Assembly (NCBI GenBank): GCA_949300145.1
Contig: CASGDA010000007.1
Location: 40,695-104,694, forward strand
Source: an uncultured Treponema sp.
GTDB lineage: Bacteria; Spirochaetota; Spirochaetia; Treponematales; Treponemataceae
Direction of reading: 5' to 3'
Length of the DNA stretch: 64,000 bases
A model generated the notes under the pieces. That model saw nothing but the letters and a program-made list of their open reading frames with translations. It was not told where the DNA came from and did not search any database. A program made the position numbers and the translations under genes. Position 1 is the first letter of the stretch. Each line of letters begins with the position of its first letter. This document shows, piece after piece, positions 16,342-25,137 of this stretch.

Positions 16342-17043
16342 TTATTCCTTGCGGGGGTCAATCAGCTTGACAGCGCCCTGCTCTTCTGTGGTGCGGCCGT
16401 ATGAACCGCGGGCTTTATCCATGGCGGTGGCCGGATCATCACCCTTCTTGATGAATTCCATCATTTTACCGAAATGGATGAATTTATAACCGATAATCGC
16501 GCCCTCGGCGTCCACGGCAACCTTCTCCACATAACCTTCCGCCATTTCCAGATAGCGGGGGCCTTTCTTCAGCGTGGCGAACATCGTCCCCACCTGGGAG
16601 CGCAGACCTTTTCCCAAATCTTCCAGGGAAGCGCCTACAACGAGACCGCCTTCAGAGAACGCGGACTGGCTGCGGCCGTACACAATTTGAAGGAACAGCT
16701 CGCGCATCGCGGTGTTGATTGCGTCACAAACCAGGTCGGTGTTCAAAGCTTCAAGGATTGTTTTTCCAATAAGGATTTCGGAAGCCATCGCAGCGGAATG
16801 GGTCATGCCGGAACATCCGATTGTCTCAACCAGAGCTTCCTGGATTATCCCGTCCTTGACATTCAGCGTCAGCTTACATGCTCCCTGCTGCGGGGCACAC
16901 CAGCCGATACCGTGTGTAAAACCGGAAATGTCTTTGATTTCCTTCGCCTGAATCCATTTTCCTTCTTCCGGAATAGGGGCCGGGCCGTGGTACGCGGCCT
17001 TGGCCAGCGGACACATGTGTTCCACTTCTGCCGAATATACCAT
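16342..17043 (-). CDS. IscU/NifU-like iron-sulfur cluster scaffold protein
   Basis: A 233-aa protein with the NifU-N/IscU fold. Visible cysteines are in GWCAPQQGACKLTL and in IGCSGMTHSAAMASEILIG, the latter matching the central scaffold cysteine region. The third IscU cysteine is not evident, and there is a long C-terminal extension (AEGYVEKVAVDAEGAIIGYK onward) not found in classical IscU. AGGAG lies about 4 nt before the ATG. It is the first gene of a two-gene operon with the GGGtGRT protein. No IscS, HscA or ferredoxin gene is nearby, so it probably serves a dedicated function rather than the general ISC system. Confidence 0.82.
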   Translation of the reverse strand: MVYSAEVEHMCPLAKAAYHGPAPIPEEGKWIQAKEIKDISGFTHGIGWCAPQQGACKLTLNVKDGIIQEALVETIGCSGMTHSAAMASEILIGKTILEALNTDLVCDAINTAMRELFLQIVYGRSQSAFSEGGLVVGASLEDLGKGLRSQVGTMFATLKKGPRYLEMAEGYVEKVAVDAEGAIIGYKFIHFGKMMEFIKKGDDPATAMDKARGSYGRTTEEQGAVKLIDPRKE

Positions 17044-17219
17044 AGTTTCTCCTAAATTCCCCGCTTTCGCGGTAAAGATATCATTTCACTATAAACTTTT
17101 ATCGATTAAAAATCCAGTCCCCGGAGACATATAATTTTCTCCCATAACCGGTAATATCCGGCAGCGTTGTCTTTCCGCAGGTATTTTTTCACACTGAAGG
17201 AAACTGAAGCAAGAGGAAG

Positions 17220-18221
17220 TCACGCAGGATTGAAAGCCGGGGAATATTTCGCGGCCAGAAGAACCGCCTCTATCATGCTTACAGCGCCTGCCTTTCCTGT
17301 TCCAGCGATATCGAACGCGGTGCCGTGATCGACGGAAGTCCGCAGAATCGGCATACCGTTTGTCACGGATATCGTCCTGTCAAAATCCAGCGTCTTCGCG
17401 GCGATATGGCCTTGATCGTGGTACAAGGACAGCACACTGTTGTATTTTCCCACGGCGCACTGATGGAAAACCGAATCAGCGCTTACAGGGCCCTCCACAT
17501 CGTAACCGGCGGCCTTCAGTTCCTGAACAGCCGGGGCGATTTCATTTATTTCCTCATCACCAAAAAGCCCGTGTTCGCCGCTGTGGGGATTCAACCCGGC
17601 CACAGCCATGGTTCCGTCACACACTCCAAGCCGTTTCAAAGCGTCAGTGCAGCGGACCACATAATCGATTATCCTCTCTTTCTTTATCATATCCAGCATA
17701 CCGCGCAGTGACACATGACGGGTCAAAAAGAAAATCCGCAGACCTTTTGTTTCAAACATTGTGAGGGGATCTTCCGTATCCGTCAGGGCCGCGAATATTT
17801 CCGTATGCCCGATGTACGGGACACCCGCGGCGCGCAGGGACTCCTTGTTAACCGGAGGAGTACTCACCGCGGCGGCACTTCCTTCCAATGCAAGCTGAAT
17901 GCTTTTTTCAATGTATTCAAAAGCGGCGCGGCCGCACATGGCGCTGACTTTTCCCCATTCAAAGGCTGACATATCAACGTTATTTATATTTATCAGATTC
18001 ATCACGCCGGGGGAGTCCACAGCGGAGGATACAGTTTCGATAATATTAAAACCGGCGGAAATATTCGTCGTTTTCACAGCCAATTTTAAAACCTCCATGT
18101 TACCGATAACAACACAAACAGCATTGTCCGAAACTTCCCTCGCGGCTATGGTTTTTACGACTATCTCCGGCCCTATCCCGGCGGGATCCCCCATCGGTAT
18201 GACTATGAGCGGTTTGTCCAT
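17220..18221 (-). CDS. pdxA: PdxA family 4-phosphate dehydrogenase
   Basis: NAD-dependent metal-requiring dehydrogenase (333 aa) of the PdxA family. PdxA oxidises 4-hydroxythreonine 4-phosphate in pyridoxal phosphate synthesis; close relatives act on D-threonate or D-erythronate 4-phosphate in sugar-acid breakdown. Diagnostic parts are [17 protein letters not shown] at the N-terminus and the metal-binding histidines in [18 protein letters not shown] and [20 protein letters not shown] lies 10 nt before the ATG. No pdxJ or pdxB is near, so a catabolic PdxA2-type role cannot be excluded. It is monocistronic here, divergent from a lipoprotein gene. Confidence 0.88.
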   Translation of the reverse strand: MDKPLIVIPMGDPAGIGPEIVVKTIAAREVSDNAVCVVIGNMEVLKLAVKTTNISAGFNIIETVSSAVDSPGVMNLININNVDMSAFEWGKVSAMCGRAAFEYIEKSIQLALEGSAAAVSTPPVNKESLRAAGVPYIGHTEIFAALTDTEDPLTMFETKGLRIFFLTRHVSLRGMLDMIKKERIIDYVVRCTDALKRLGVCDGTMAVAGLNPHSGEHGLFGDEEINEIAPAVQELKAAGYDVEGPVSADSVFHQCAVGKYNSVLSLYHDQGHIAAKTLDFDRTISVTNGMPILRTSVDHGTAFDIAGTGKAGAVSMIEAVLLAAKYSPAFNPA

Positions 18222-18433
18222 AATATATCTTCTCCGTGCCTTTTGCTTTTACGCCGTGTTTTTACGTGCGGGACGGCTTCTTTTTGTTAATTTTAACACA
18301 GCCGGCCGGCAAGTCAAGTTTTTCACACAGACAGTTTCAATCTTAACTGATAATTTACAGCCGGCACTGTATTTACCGTCTGCAAATTATCACCTGAAAG
18401 GATTTCTTCCTAGATTTTCTGCCAAAAATGTCT

Positions 18434-18439
18434 TATAAT
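18434..18439 (+). promoter_or_regulatory. TATAAT box 6 nt before start codon, candidate leaderless promoter
   Basis: A perfect -10 hexamer ends 6 nt before the ATG at 18446, with no Shine-Dalgarno between. The -35 region 17 nt upstream (TAGATT) is weak. Confidence 0.4.
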
Positions 18440-18445
18440 ATATGC

Positions 18446-19189
18446 ATGAATTATCTCATGCGGGTTGCAGCCGGGCTGATATGCGCTACAGCGGTATCGG
18501 TGTTGTGTATTTCATGTACAGAAAAAAATACAGCGCCCGGGCTTCAACCTGATTCAAAAAAATCAACTGTCCTCATTTTAGCAGGGGAAGACTTCAAACG
18601 GGAAAGCGGAGCCTTCGACCTGATTGCAATGGAATACGGGCTTGCGGAAGAAAAAGGAAGGGTCAGGATTCTTTACTGGCCTGAAACTTTTGACACGGCG
18701 AATTCTTCCCTGCGCCTGTTTACGGAAACAGCCGAAGAAGAAAAACCCGGTATCATTGTCACTCTGGGGGCGCCGGAAGGAACACTGCGGGAACTGAGGA
18801 GAATAAACGGGATTCTTCCCGCCGCAAAAATAATAAGCATTTTCCCGCTTGAAGAGCCTATTCCGGTGGAAGCTGTTTCCGGCCTGCTGGTGGACGTCTA
18901 TGTTCCCGGCCTGGAATCGGACACCGCGGCTCCGCAGGATGAAAATGCTACCGCGGTGGAAATAAGCGGAAAGGAAACAGCCCTTATCCTTTTGGGAGCT
19001 GTGCTTGCGATGGAAACAGATGACGGAGATTCCATTAAATCGGAAACCCTGGCGGCGGGAATAGCGGAGGCGGCGGAAAAAGCAGACAGCGAAACAAAAA
19101 CTCAGATAAAAGACTGGGAGTATATGCCGGCCGTGGACACGGAAACAGGCATACGTTCAAAAAAGCATGTACTTGTCAAGACAAACTGA
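18446..19189 (+). CDS. Lipoprotein of unknown function, periplasmic-binding-like
   Basis: I do not recognise a precise family. The product (247 aa from the ATG at 18446) begins with a lipoprotein signal ending VLCISC. The body alternates beta strands and helices, with STVLILAGEDFKRESGAFD and KPGIIVTLGAPEGTLRELR, which resembles a periplasmic-binding-protein-like fold, and ends in an acidic, helical segment. Start choice is uncertain: ATGs at 18428, 18446 and 18458 are in frame and none has a ribosome-binding site; 18446 fits the -10 box best. It is followed after 12 nt by a phosphodiesterase gene on the same strand. Confidence 0.7.
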   Translation: MNYLMRVAAGLICATAVSVLCISCTEKNTAPGLQPDSKKSTVLILAGEDFKRESGAFDLIAMEYGLAEEKGRVRILYWPETFDTANSSLRLFTETAEEEKPGIIVTLGAPEGTLRELRRINGILPAAKIISIFPLEEPIPVEAVSGLLVDVYVPGLESDTAAPQDENATAVEISGKETALILLGAVLAMETDDGDSIKSETLAAGIAEAAEKADSETKTQIKDWEYMPAVDTETGIRSKKHVLVKTN

Positions 19190-19201
19190 AACGGAGCTGT
19201 A

Positions 19202-19873
19202 ATGAATACCCTGGAAGAATGTAAAACCGGAATGTTCGGAAGTCCGGATAATATTTCAAAATTGAAAAACGCTGATTCCGCGCGTATCCTTGTAATCGCG
19301 GATACCCATGAAAGGATACCGGTTCTCAGGGGGATTCTGAAGGAATACGGTCCTAAATGCGACGCCCTGATTTTCGCGGGAGACGGTGCAGCCGACATTA
19401 TGGAATGCCGGGAAGAAGCTGTTTACGAGGAAAGAATGCGCCTGCTTATTCCACCTCTTGTCGTGATGGCCATGGGAAACTGCGACCTTCCCGCCTATAA
19501 GGGGACATCGGAAAAAGACCGGCAGAAAAGCCTTATCTTCAGGATTCCTCCCATGCAGATTATAAATATATGCGGAAACAATATCCTTGTGACGCACGGA
19601 CACCTGCATTCAGTGACATTCTCCCCGGAACCGATTATAAACGCAGCGCGGCATAATTCATGCTCGGTTGTCATTTACGGACATACGCACATTCCCGCGG
19701 CGGGAAAATTCCATGCCATTTTCGCCCTTAATCCGGGAAGCACCTGCATACCGAGAGGGGATTCCCGGGAAAGTTTCGCCCTGATGACGCTCTCATCGAA
19801 ATCAAGCCCGAAATATTCTTTTGAGACACCGGGCAAGGGAATCCCCGCGCTGGGGACACACTCCAGACGCTGA
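19202..19873 (+). CDS. YfcE/MJ0936-family metallophosphodiesterase
   Basis: Calcineurin-like phosphoesterase (223 aa). The dinuclear metal motifs appear in order: VIADTHERIPVL, LIFAGDGAAD, VVMAMGNCDLP, LVTHGHLHSV and VVIYGHTHIPAAG, with the family NPGS near the end. Members of this group hydrolyse small phosphodiesters; the physiological substrate is generally unknown. GGAG lies 5 nt before the ATG. It probably forms an operon with the upstream lipoprotein gene and is convergent with mazG, 18 nt away. Confidence 0.85.
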   Translation: MNTLEECKTGMFGSPDNISKLKNADSARILVIADTHERIPVLRGILKEYGPKCDALIFAGDGAADIMECREEAVYEERMRLLIPPLVVMAMGNCDLPAYKGTSEKDRQKSLIFRIPPMQIINICGNNILVTHGHLHSVTFSPEPIINAARHNSCSVVIYGHTHIPAAGKFHAIFALNPGSTCIPRGDSRESFALMTLSSKSSPKYSFETPGKGIPALGTHSRR

Positions 19874-19891
19874 CGGAACAGCGCGGACAAC

Positions 19892-20806
19892 TTAAAGCCC
19901 CTTTTTCTTGGCTGTATTCCACAGGGAATCCATCTCCGCAAGGTTCTCTTTGCACAGCGGAAGCTTTTTCCCCTTCATTTCTTCCTCCACATACCTAAAC
20001 CGGCGGACGAATTTGGAATTCGCCCGGGTGAGGGCCACGGCGGGATTTATCCCCAGCCTTCTGGCAAGATTCACAACGGAAAAGAGAAAGTCCCCGATTT
20101 CATCCTCCATTCCGTCTGATTCAACGGAACCGGAAGAGGAACGGATATCCGGCGGCATCCCAGATTTTGCGATTTCCGCCTTCAGTTCCTCTTTTTCCTC
20201 CTCAACCTTTTTCCAGATTTCCTCCACGGATGGAAAATCGAACCCGACCTTAGCCGCTTTTTTTTGAATCTTGAATGCCCGCATCAGAGGAGGAAGGGCC
20301 TCTGAAATTCCGTCAAGAACACTTTCACGGGAACGTCCTTCCACCTTTGTTTTTATTTCATCCCACTGCGACAAAACCGCATCCACGGTGGAAGCTTTTT
20401 TCCTGTCATCCGGGCCGGCAAAATTTTCAAGCCTGCCGAATACATGGGGATGACGCCGGATCAGTTTATCGGAAACAGCGTTGAAGGTGTCCGCGACGGA
20501 GAAATCACCCGACTGCTGGTAAATATATGATATCATCATGGCGTTCAAAAGCACATCGCCCAGCTCTTCCTTCACGTGCTCCGTATTTCCCTCTGTTATA
20601 GCCTCTACCGTTTCGTAGGACTCCTCTATGACAGTTTCGCGCAGGGTTTCCGGAGTCTGTTCCCTGTCCCAGGGGCAGCCGTCAGGAGCCCGGAGCCTGC
20701 ATATTATTTCATAAAGCCTTTCAAAAGCCAGGCTCCGTTCACGGAGGTTATTGTCCGCCCCTCCGGCAGCATTGTCTTTATTATCTACGGCGCCGCATTT
20801 TTCCAT
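19892..20806 (-). CDS. mazG: Nucleoside triphosphate pyrophosphohydrolase MazG
   Basis: House-cleaning enzyme (304 aa) that hydrolyses (d)NTPs, including non-canonical ones, to monophosphates and pyrophosphate. Two MazG domains are visible. The first starts CRLRAPDGCPWDREQTPETL and continues with the EESYE metal-binding motif; the second contains KVEEEKEELKAEI and DEIGDFLFSVVNLARRLGINP. Length is slightly above the E. coli protein because of an N-terminal extension and a longer inter-motif loop in the second domain. AGGAGG lies 6 nt before the ATG. It is followed by pth on the same strand 30 nt away, but pth precedes it in no operon sense (mazG is downstream of pth). Confidence 0.93.
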   Translation of the reverse strand: MEKCGAVDNKDNAAGGADNNLRERSLAFERLYEIICRLRAPDGCPWDREQTPETLRETVIEESYETVEAITEGNTEHVKEELGDVLLNAMMISYIYQQSGDFSVADTFNAVSDKLIRRHPHVFGRLENFAGPDDRKKASTVDAVLSQWDEIKTKVEGRSRESVLDGISEALPPLMRAFKIQKKAAKVGFDFPSVEEIWKKVEEEKEELKAEIAKSGMPPDIRSSSGSVESDGMEDEIGDFLFSVVNLARRLGINPAVALTRANSKFVRRFRYVEEEMKGKKLPLCKENLAEMDSLWNTAKKKGL

Positions 20807-20836
20807 TGTTTTCCTCCTAAAACAAACCTGATTTCT

Positions 20837-21442
20837 CTAGTCAAGTATTTTCCTTTTCGCCCATTCCTTCAGAAAATCCGGAGGATTCCCCGTCAAAACC
20901 GAAGACAGGAGATTTCCCGCATAAACGAATATTTCAGGCAGGGCTTCCCTTTCATGTTTTGAAAATGGTGAAAGAACATAAGAGGCGACATCGGGATGGG
21001 AAGGCTTTCCGACCCCTATCCTGAGCCTCCAAAAGCCGGCTGTTCCTAAAGAAGCCTTCATCGAGCGCAGTCCGTTATGTCCGCCAAGACCGCCGCCGTT
21101 TTTCAAAGAAAGCGTACCGAAATCAAGTTCAATTTCATCATGCACAACAAGAATTTCCTGCGCAGGAATTTTGTAAAAATCAGCCAATGCGGCGGCGCTT
21201 TCACCTGAAAGATTCATATAAGTTTCCGGCATGAGAAAATACACGGACCTTTCCTTTCCGTCTGTTCCCGGAAAACCAAGTTTTGCCCACTGCCCTTTGA
21301 ATTTCCGCTGCCATGAAAGATTCTGAAAAAAATCAAGGGATGAGGCGAAAAGCCATGCCGCATTGTGCCTTGTCATTTTGTATTCTTCACCATAATTCCC
21401 CAGGAAAACCACCAGGGATATTCTCTCCTGTTGTAAAACCAT
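20837..21442 (-). CDS. pth: Peptidyl-tRNA hydrolase
   Basis: Cleaves peptidyl-tRNA released from stalled ribosomes. The 201-aa product has the catalytic His in MTRHNAAWLF, the substrate-binding Asn in PETYMNLSGES, Asp in VVHDEIELDFG and Asn in GGLGGHNGLRSM, all as in bacterial Pth. The usual N-terminal GLGNPG appears as FLGNYGEEY, an unusual Pro-to-Tyr change. Start is uncertain: the ATG at 21442 gives a slightly long N-terminus and has no ribosome-binding site, while an internal AGGAG points to a non-ATG start nearer the conserved region. It is transcribed divergently from the pyrophosphatase gene and towards mazG. Confidence 0.9.
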   Translation of the reverse strand: MVLQQERISLVVFLGNYGEEYKMTRHNAAWLFASSLDFFQNLSWQRKFKGQWAKLGFPGTDGKERSVYFLMPETYMNLSGESAAALADFYKIPAQEILVVHDEIELDFGTLSLKNGGGLGGHNGLRSMKASLGTAGFWRLRIGVGKPSHPDVASYVLSPFSKHEREALPEIFVYAGNLLSSVLTGNPPDFLKEWAKRKILD

Positions 21443-21476
21443 GAAATCAAGTCTATATGAATTCCCAAAAATAGTG

Positions 21477-21482
21477 TATACT
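21477..21482 (+). promoter_or_regulatory. TATACT box 8 nt before pyrophosphatase ATG
   Basis: A good -10 hexamer ends 8 nt before the ATG at 21491 with no Shine-Dalgarno, suggesting a leaderless or very short-leader transcript. No clear -35 is seen. Confidence 0.4.
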
Positions 21483-21490
21483 ATAGATGT

Positions 21491-23149
21491 ATGGACGGCA
21501 AAAAAATATTTATTATCGGACACCGGAATCCGGACACAGATTCCATTGTTTCGGCGGCGGCATATGAAGCATTTATGCAAGCCCAGGGAATAAAAAACTG
21601 CAGGGCGATACGCGCGGGGAAGCCCACCCCGCAGACGGAATACATTTTCGAGCGATTCAAAGTACCGCTTCCCGAATTCATACCGGATTTGATTCCGAAA
21701 GCGGAATATTATTACAAGCCGGGAACAAAAACCGTATCTGACGACACATCTCTCCGCGACGCCATGAAGCTGCTGGAAGAAACCGGCAACAGGGTTCTGC
21801 CGGTAACGGACAAAAACGGGAAATACCATTCACTGCTCCATTACAGCGCTTTCGCCCAGGAAGTCCTGAAGATGATGAATCCACGGCAGAAAACCGTGAT
21901 ACGCACCAGCGCGGAGCTTCTTTCAAATGTACTTAACGCACAGCCGGTGGTTTTGAAAAAGGAAAAGGAAATAAAGAAAAGCCCCGTCATTGTTGCCGCG
22001 GCTGAAAGCGAAACCTTCCGCCATCATTTAAATGAACACATCCCTGCAAATACAATCGTAATCGTGGGGAACAGGTCAGACATACAGAAACACGTAATTG
22101 AATCCAATGTCAGGATTCTGATTATCACCAGCGGAAATGTGCTTGACAAGGATTTGCGCAGCCTGGCGGAAAAAAACGGTGTTTCAGTTTTAATAAGCCC
22201 CTACGATACGGCCTCCACGGTTTTCCTTCTGATTTATTCGATGCCGGTTTCCTGCGTATCAAACGCCTCCGTGGTTCCCGTGAATAAAACGGATCCCCTG
22301 AAAAAAATTACGCCCATGCTTGCGGTCGCGCCGGGAAAAACCCTGCCTGTTGTCGATGAGTCAGGGAATGTCGCAGGACTGATTTCTGAAAGCGATTTAT
22401 TCAACGAACCGAATATCGACATAATAATGGTTGACCATAACGAAATGAGCCAGGCTGTTGAAGGCGCGGATCAATTCAGAATCCTTGAGATAATTGACCA
22501 CCACCGTCTCGGCAATTTGAGCACACGCTATCCCATAACATTCATAAACAAACCCGTGGGCGCAACCTGCACAATAATCACGGAACTTTACCAGCAGAAG
22601 CATACACCAATAAAGGACGAAATCGCCTCCATTTTGCTGTGCGGAATTCTGGCGGACACACTGGCCCTCCAATCAGCCACGACAACAGCGGAAGACAGAC
22701 AGGCGGCGGAATTCCTTGCGGACATAACGAATCTGGATTTGCAAACACTGGGGAAGGAGGTCCTGTCAGCGGCGAGCAACATCTCCGGCAGGACGGCGCT
22801 GGAGCTTATTTCCCAGGACATGAAAGTCTATGAGGACGGAGGATTCTCTTTCAGTGTCAGCCAGATTGAAGTCGAAAATCCAGTGGACATAACAAAACGC
22901 AAAAAGGAATTCACAGACATTCTGGATTCAGAACGGGTTAAAAACGGACGGCTTTTCTGCTCGCTGCTCGTTACCGATATAACAAGACTTTCAAGCCTGC
23001 TTTTGATAACAGCGCCGCAGGATTTTATGCAGACACTCACGCTGCAAAAACAGGAAGACAATATTTATTTCATGAAAGATGTTGTTTCCAGGAAAAAACA
23101 ACTTATGCCGATTCTCTCCGAAATAATCGAAAATTATGCCGCCAAATAA
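21491..23149 (+). CDS. CBS/DRTGG-regulated manganese-dependent inorganic pyrophosphatase (family II)
   Basis: Hydrolyses pyrophosphate to phosphate and drives biosynthetic reactions. The 552-aa protein has the DHH catalytic core split by a regulatory insert. Catalytic motifs are FIIGHRNPDTDSIVSA at the N-terminus, MVDHNEMSQA and EIIDHHRLGN, then a DHHA2 domain with KKEFTDILDSERVKNGR. Between residues about 65 and 300 lie a CBS pair and a DRTGG-type domain. In characterised relatives, adenine nucleotides bound to this insert control activity. Length fits CBS-pyrophosphatases carrying DRTGG. The HD-domain gene starts on the nucleotide after its stop codon. Confidence 0.9.
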   Translation: MDGKKIFIIGHRNPDTDSIVSAAAYEAFMQAQGIKNCRAIRAGKPTPQTEYIFERFKVPLPEFIPDLIPKAEYYYKPGTKTVSDDTSLRDAMKLLEETGNRVLPVTDKNGKYHSLLHYSAFAQEVLKMMNPRQKTVIRTSAELLSNVLNAQPVVLKKEKEIKKSPVIVAAAESETFRHHLNEHIPANTIVIVGNRSDIQKHVIESNVRILIITSGNVLDKDLRSLAEKNGVSVLISPYDTASTVFLLIYSMPVSCVSNASVVPVNKTDPLKKITPMLAVAPGKTLPVVDESGNVAGLISESDLFNEPNIDIIMVDHNEMSQAVEGADQFRILEIIDHHRLGNLSTRYPITFINKPVGATCTIITELYQQKHTPIKDEIASILLCGILADTLALQSATTTAEDRQAAEFLADITNLDLQTLGKEVLSAASNISGRTALELISQDMKVYEDGGFSFSVSQIEVENPVDITKRKKEFTDILDSERVKNGRLFCSLLVTDITRLSSLLLITAPQDFMQTLTLQKQEDNIYFMKDVVSRKKQLMPILSEIIENYAAK

Positions 23150-23800
23150 ATGACAAAGCAGAATCACAGAACGGCAGGACGGGAAAACATGGAAGATATT
23201 TTCAAAACCGTCGGAAACGAGAATTTAAAACGCAGACTTTTTTTTATTTCGGAAATAGACAAAATGAAAACCGTCATGCGGAGAACCCTCCTGACTGACG
23301 GATCGAGACGGGAAAATGACGCGGAACATTCATGGCACCTTGGGGTAATGGCTTTCATACTTGAAGAATACGCGAAGGAACCCTTCTGCATGGAAAGGGT
23401 TCTGAAGATGGTTCTTATACACGACCTTGTGGAAGTGTATGCAGGCGACACATTCGCTTTTGACAGGGAAGCCAATCTGCAGAAAGAAGAAAAGGAAAAG
23501 GCAGCCGCAGAAAAACTTTTTTCCATTCTTCCGGCGGATCAGGGGAAGGAACTCAGGGAAATATGGGAAGAATTCGATGCAATGAATACCCCCGATTCAA
23601 GATACGCGGCCGCATTGGACAGGCTGCAGCCGTTCATACACAATCTTCTCACAAACGGACACACATGGGTTCTCGGCAACGTGAAAGTCAGCCAGGTAAT
23701 GGAACGTTCGGGACCTGTAATGGAAATCCTTCCGGAATTACGGCCCTGGATGGAGGAGCAGATAAGCCTGGCTGTAAAAAAAGGCTGGATTAAAGATTAA
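23150..23800 (+). CDS. HD-domain phosphohydrolase, YfbR/HDDC2-like
   Basis: A 216-aa HD-superfamily protein, related to 5'-nucleotidases of the YfbR/HDDC2 group. Metal-binding residues appear as RENDAEHSWHLGVMA and MVLIHDLVEVYAGD, and a distal Asp in YAAALDRLQPF. The ATG abuts the stop of the pyrophosphatase gene, implying coupled translation; an alternative ATG at 23189 has a weak GGA-rich site and would remove 13 non-conserved residues. A nucleotide phosphatase downstream of a pyrophosphatase suggests nucleotide clean-up, but the substrate is not known. The 3' end overlaps the convergent paaK gene by 4 nt. Confidence 0.85.
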   Translation: MTKQNHRTAGRENMEDIFKTVGNENLKRRLFFISEIDKMKTVMRRTLLTDGSRRENDAEHSWHLGVMAFILEEYAKEPFCMERVLKMVLIHDLVEVYAGDTFAFDREANLQKEEKEKAAAEKLFSILPADQGKELREIWEEFDAMNTPDSRYAAALDRLQPFIHNLLTNGHTWVLGNVKVSQVMERSGPVMEILPELRPWMEEQISLAVKKGWIKD

Positions 23801-25119
23801 ACCCTGGGACGCCGGTCATCGACACGTTTCGCCTTGCCCTCGGATACAGGAAGTGAGCCCGGCTGTTTGATTTCGATTATCGGATTAATGGTGATAAGAG
23901 CAGCCATCTCACTTTTAAGCTTATCCCTGAGGGCGTTGATTAAACGGCTGTCGTCGGCGAACATTTCCGAGGTGATTTCAACCTGAACTGTCAATCTGTC
24001 AAGGACGCCGTTTTTATCAACAATAATGAAATAGTTAGCGCCGACACCTTTTGTCCTGAGAAGCACTTCCTCAATCTGGCTGGGGAACACATTCACACCG
24101 TTTATGATGAGCATATCATCGGTACGCCCCGTCAGCCTTGCGATTTTCCTGTGGGTACGGCCGCATTCGCAGGGCTCGGTTATAAAGCGGGTTAAATCCC
24201 TCGTCCTGTAGCGTATCAACGGCATGGCGTCCCGGCAGAGAATTGTAAGCACAAGCTCACCTGTCTCCCCTTCCGGAACAGGCTCAAGGGTTTCAGGGTC
24301 TATTATTTCGGCGATGTACCGGTCCTCCCATACATGCATTCCGTTGCGGAAAACACATTCAATGGCGGGGCCTGGCCCATTCATTTCACTCATACCGTAA
24401 TTATTGTAAACCTCTATACCGAGGGTTCTCTCTATTTTGCAGCGTAATTCTTCGGAATGAGGTTCCGCCCCGGCAATGGCTTTTTTTAATTTGAAATCGG
24501 AACGGGGATAACCGCTCTCTTCTATCGCGGCGTGAAGATGGAGAAGATAACTAGGAGTGGCATGGACAACTGTTGTTCCGAAGTCCCTCATGAATTTTAT
24601 CTGGCGTATTGTATTGCCGGAACTTGTGGGAAGAACCATCATTCCGAGTTTTTCAGCGCCGTAGTGGAGACCGAGACCTCCGGTAAAAAGTCCGTAAGTC
24701 ATCATATTCTGAAGAATATCATGGCAGGAGCAACCGGCGGCGCGCAGACTGCGGGCCATTGTATCGGAGGCTGTATCCAAATCCTTCTGCGTGAGGTAAA
24801 TCACAGTGGCGGCTCCGGTTGTTCCGCTGGATGCATGAAGCCTCACTACATCATCCTTAGGAACGGCAAGCAAACCGAAAGGATAGGCATCCCGCAAATC
24901 ATTTTTAGTCGTAAAGGGAAGCCTGCGGATATCATCCAGTGAAGACACCGTGTCCTCCGTGATTCCAAGACCGTCGTATTTTTTCCGGTAAAATTCTGTA
25001 CGAAGGGCGGATTTAATCTGTTTTTTCAAACCCTCAAGCTGGATTCTTTCGATTTCTTCCCTTGGAGCTGTTTCAATTTTTCTATCCAGAAAAGGAATTT
25101 CTGCATCTTTGCTGAACAT
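23797..25119 (-). CDS. paaK: Phenylacetate-CoA ligase
   Basis: AMP-forming arylacetate-CoA ligase (440 aa). The adenylation signature is LHASSGTTGAATVIYLTQKD, with NNYGMSEMNGPGPAIEC and a C-terminal GRTDDMLIINGVNVFPSQIEEVL. I choose the ATG at 25119 because AGG lies a normal distance upstream; an in-frame TTG two codons earlier is too close. It follows iorB by 18 nt. In many anaerobes iorA, iorB and paaK sit together and interconvert aryl pyruvates, arylacetyl-CoA and arylacetates, for example in fermenting aromatic amino acids. The direction here cannot be read from sequence. Confidence 0.9.
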   Translation of the reverse strand: MFSKDAEIPFLDRKIETAPREEIERIQLEGLKKQIKSALRTEFYRKKYDGLGITEDTVSSLDDIRRLPFTTKNDLRDAYPFGLLAVPKDDVVRLHASSGTTGAATVIYLTQKDLDTASDTMARSLRAAGCSCHDILQNMMTYGLFTGGLGLHYGAEKLGMMVLPTSSGNTIRQIKFMRDFGTTVVHATPSYLLHLHAAIEESGYPRSDFKLKKAIAGAEPHSEELRCKIERTLGIEVYNNYGMSEMNGPGPAIECVFRNGMHVWEDRYIAEIIDPETLEPVPEGETGELVLTILCRDAMPLIRYRTRDLTRFITEPCECGRTHRKIARLTGRTDDMLIINGVNVFPSQIEEVLLRTKGVGANYFIIVDKNGVLDRLTVQVEITSEMFADDSRLINALRDKLKSEMAALITINPIIEIKQPGSLPVSEGKAKRVDDRRPRV

Positions 25120-25137
25120 ACACAACGCCTGTCTGTC

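Noticed and set aside
15415..16404. A 329-codon plus-strand open frame
   Set aside because: Antisense to the GGGtGRT gene, which has a ribosome-binding site, family motif and terminator.
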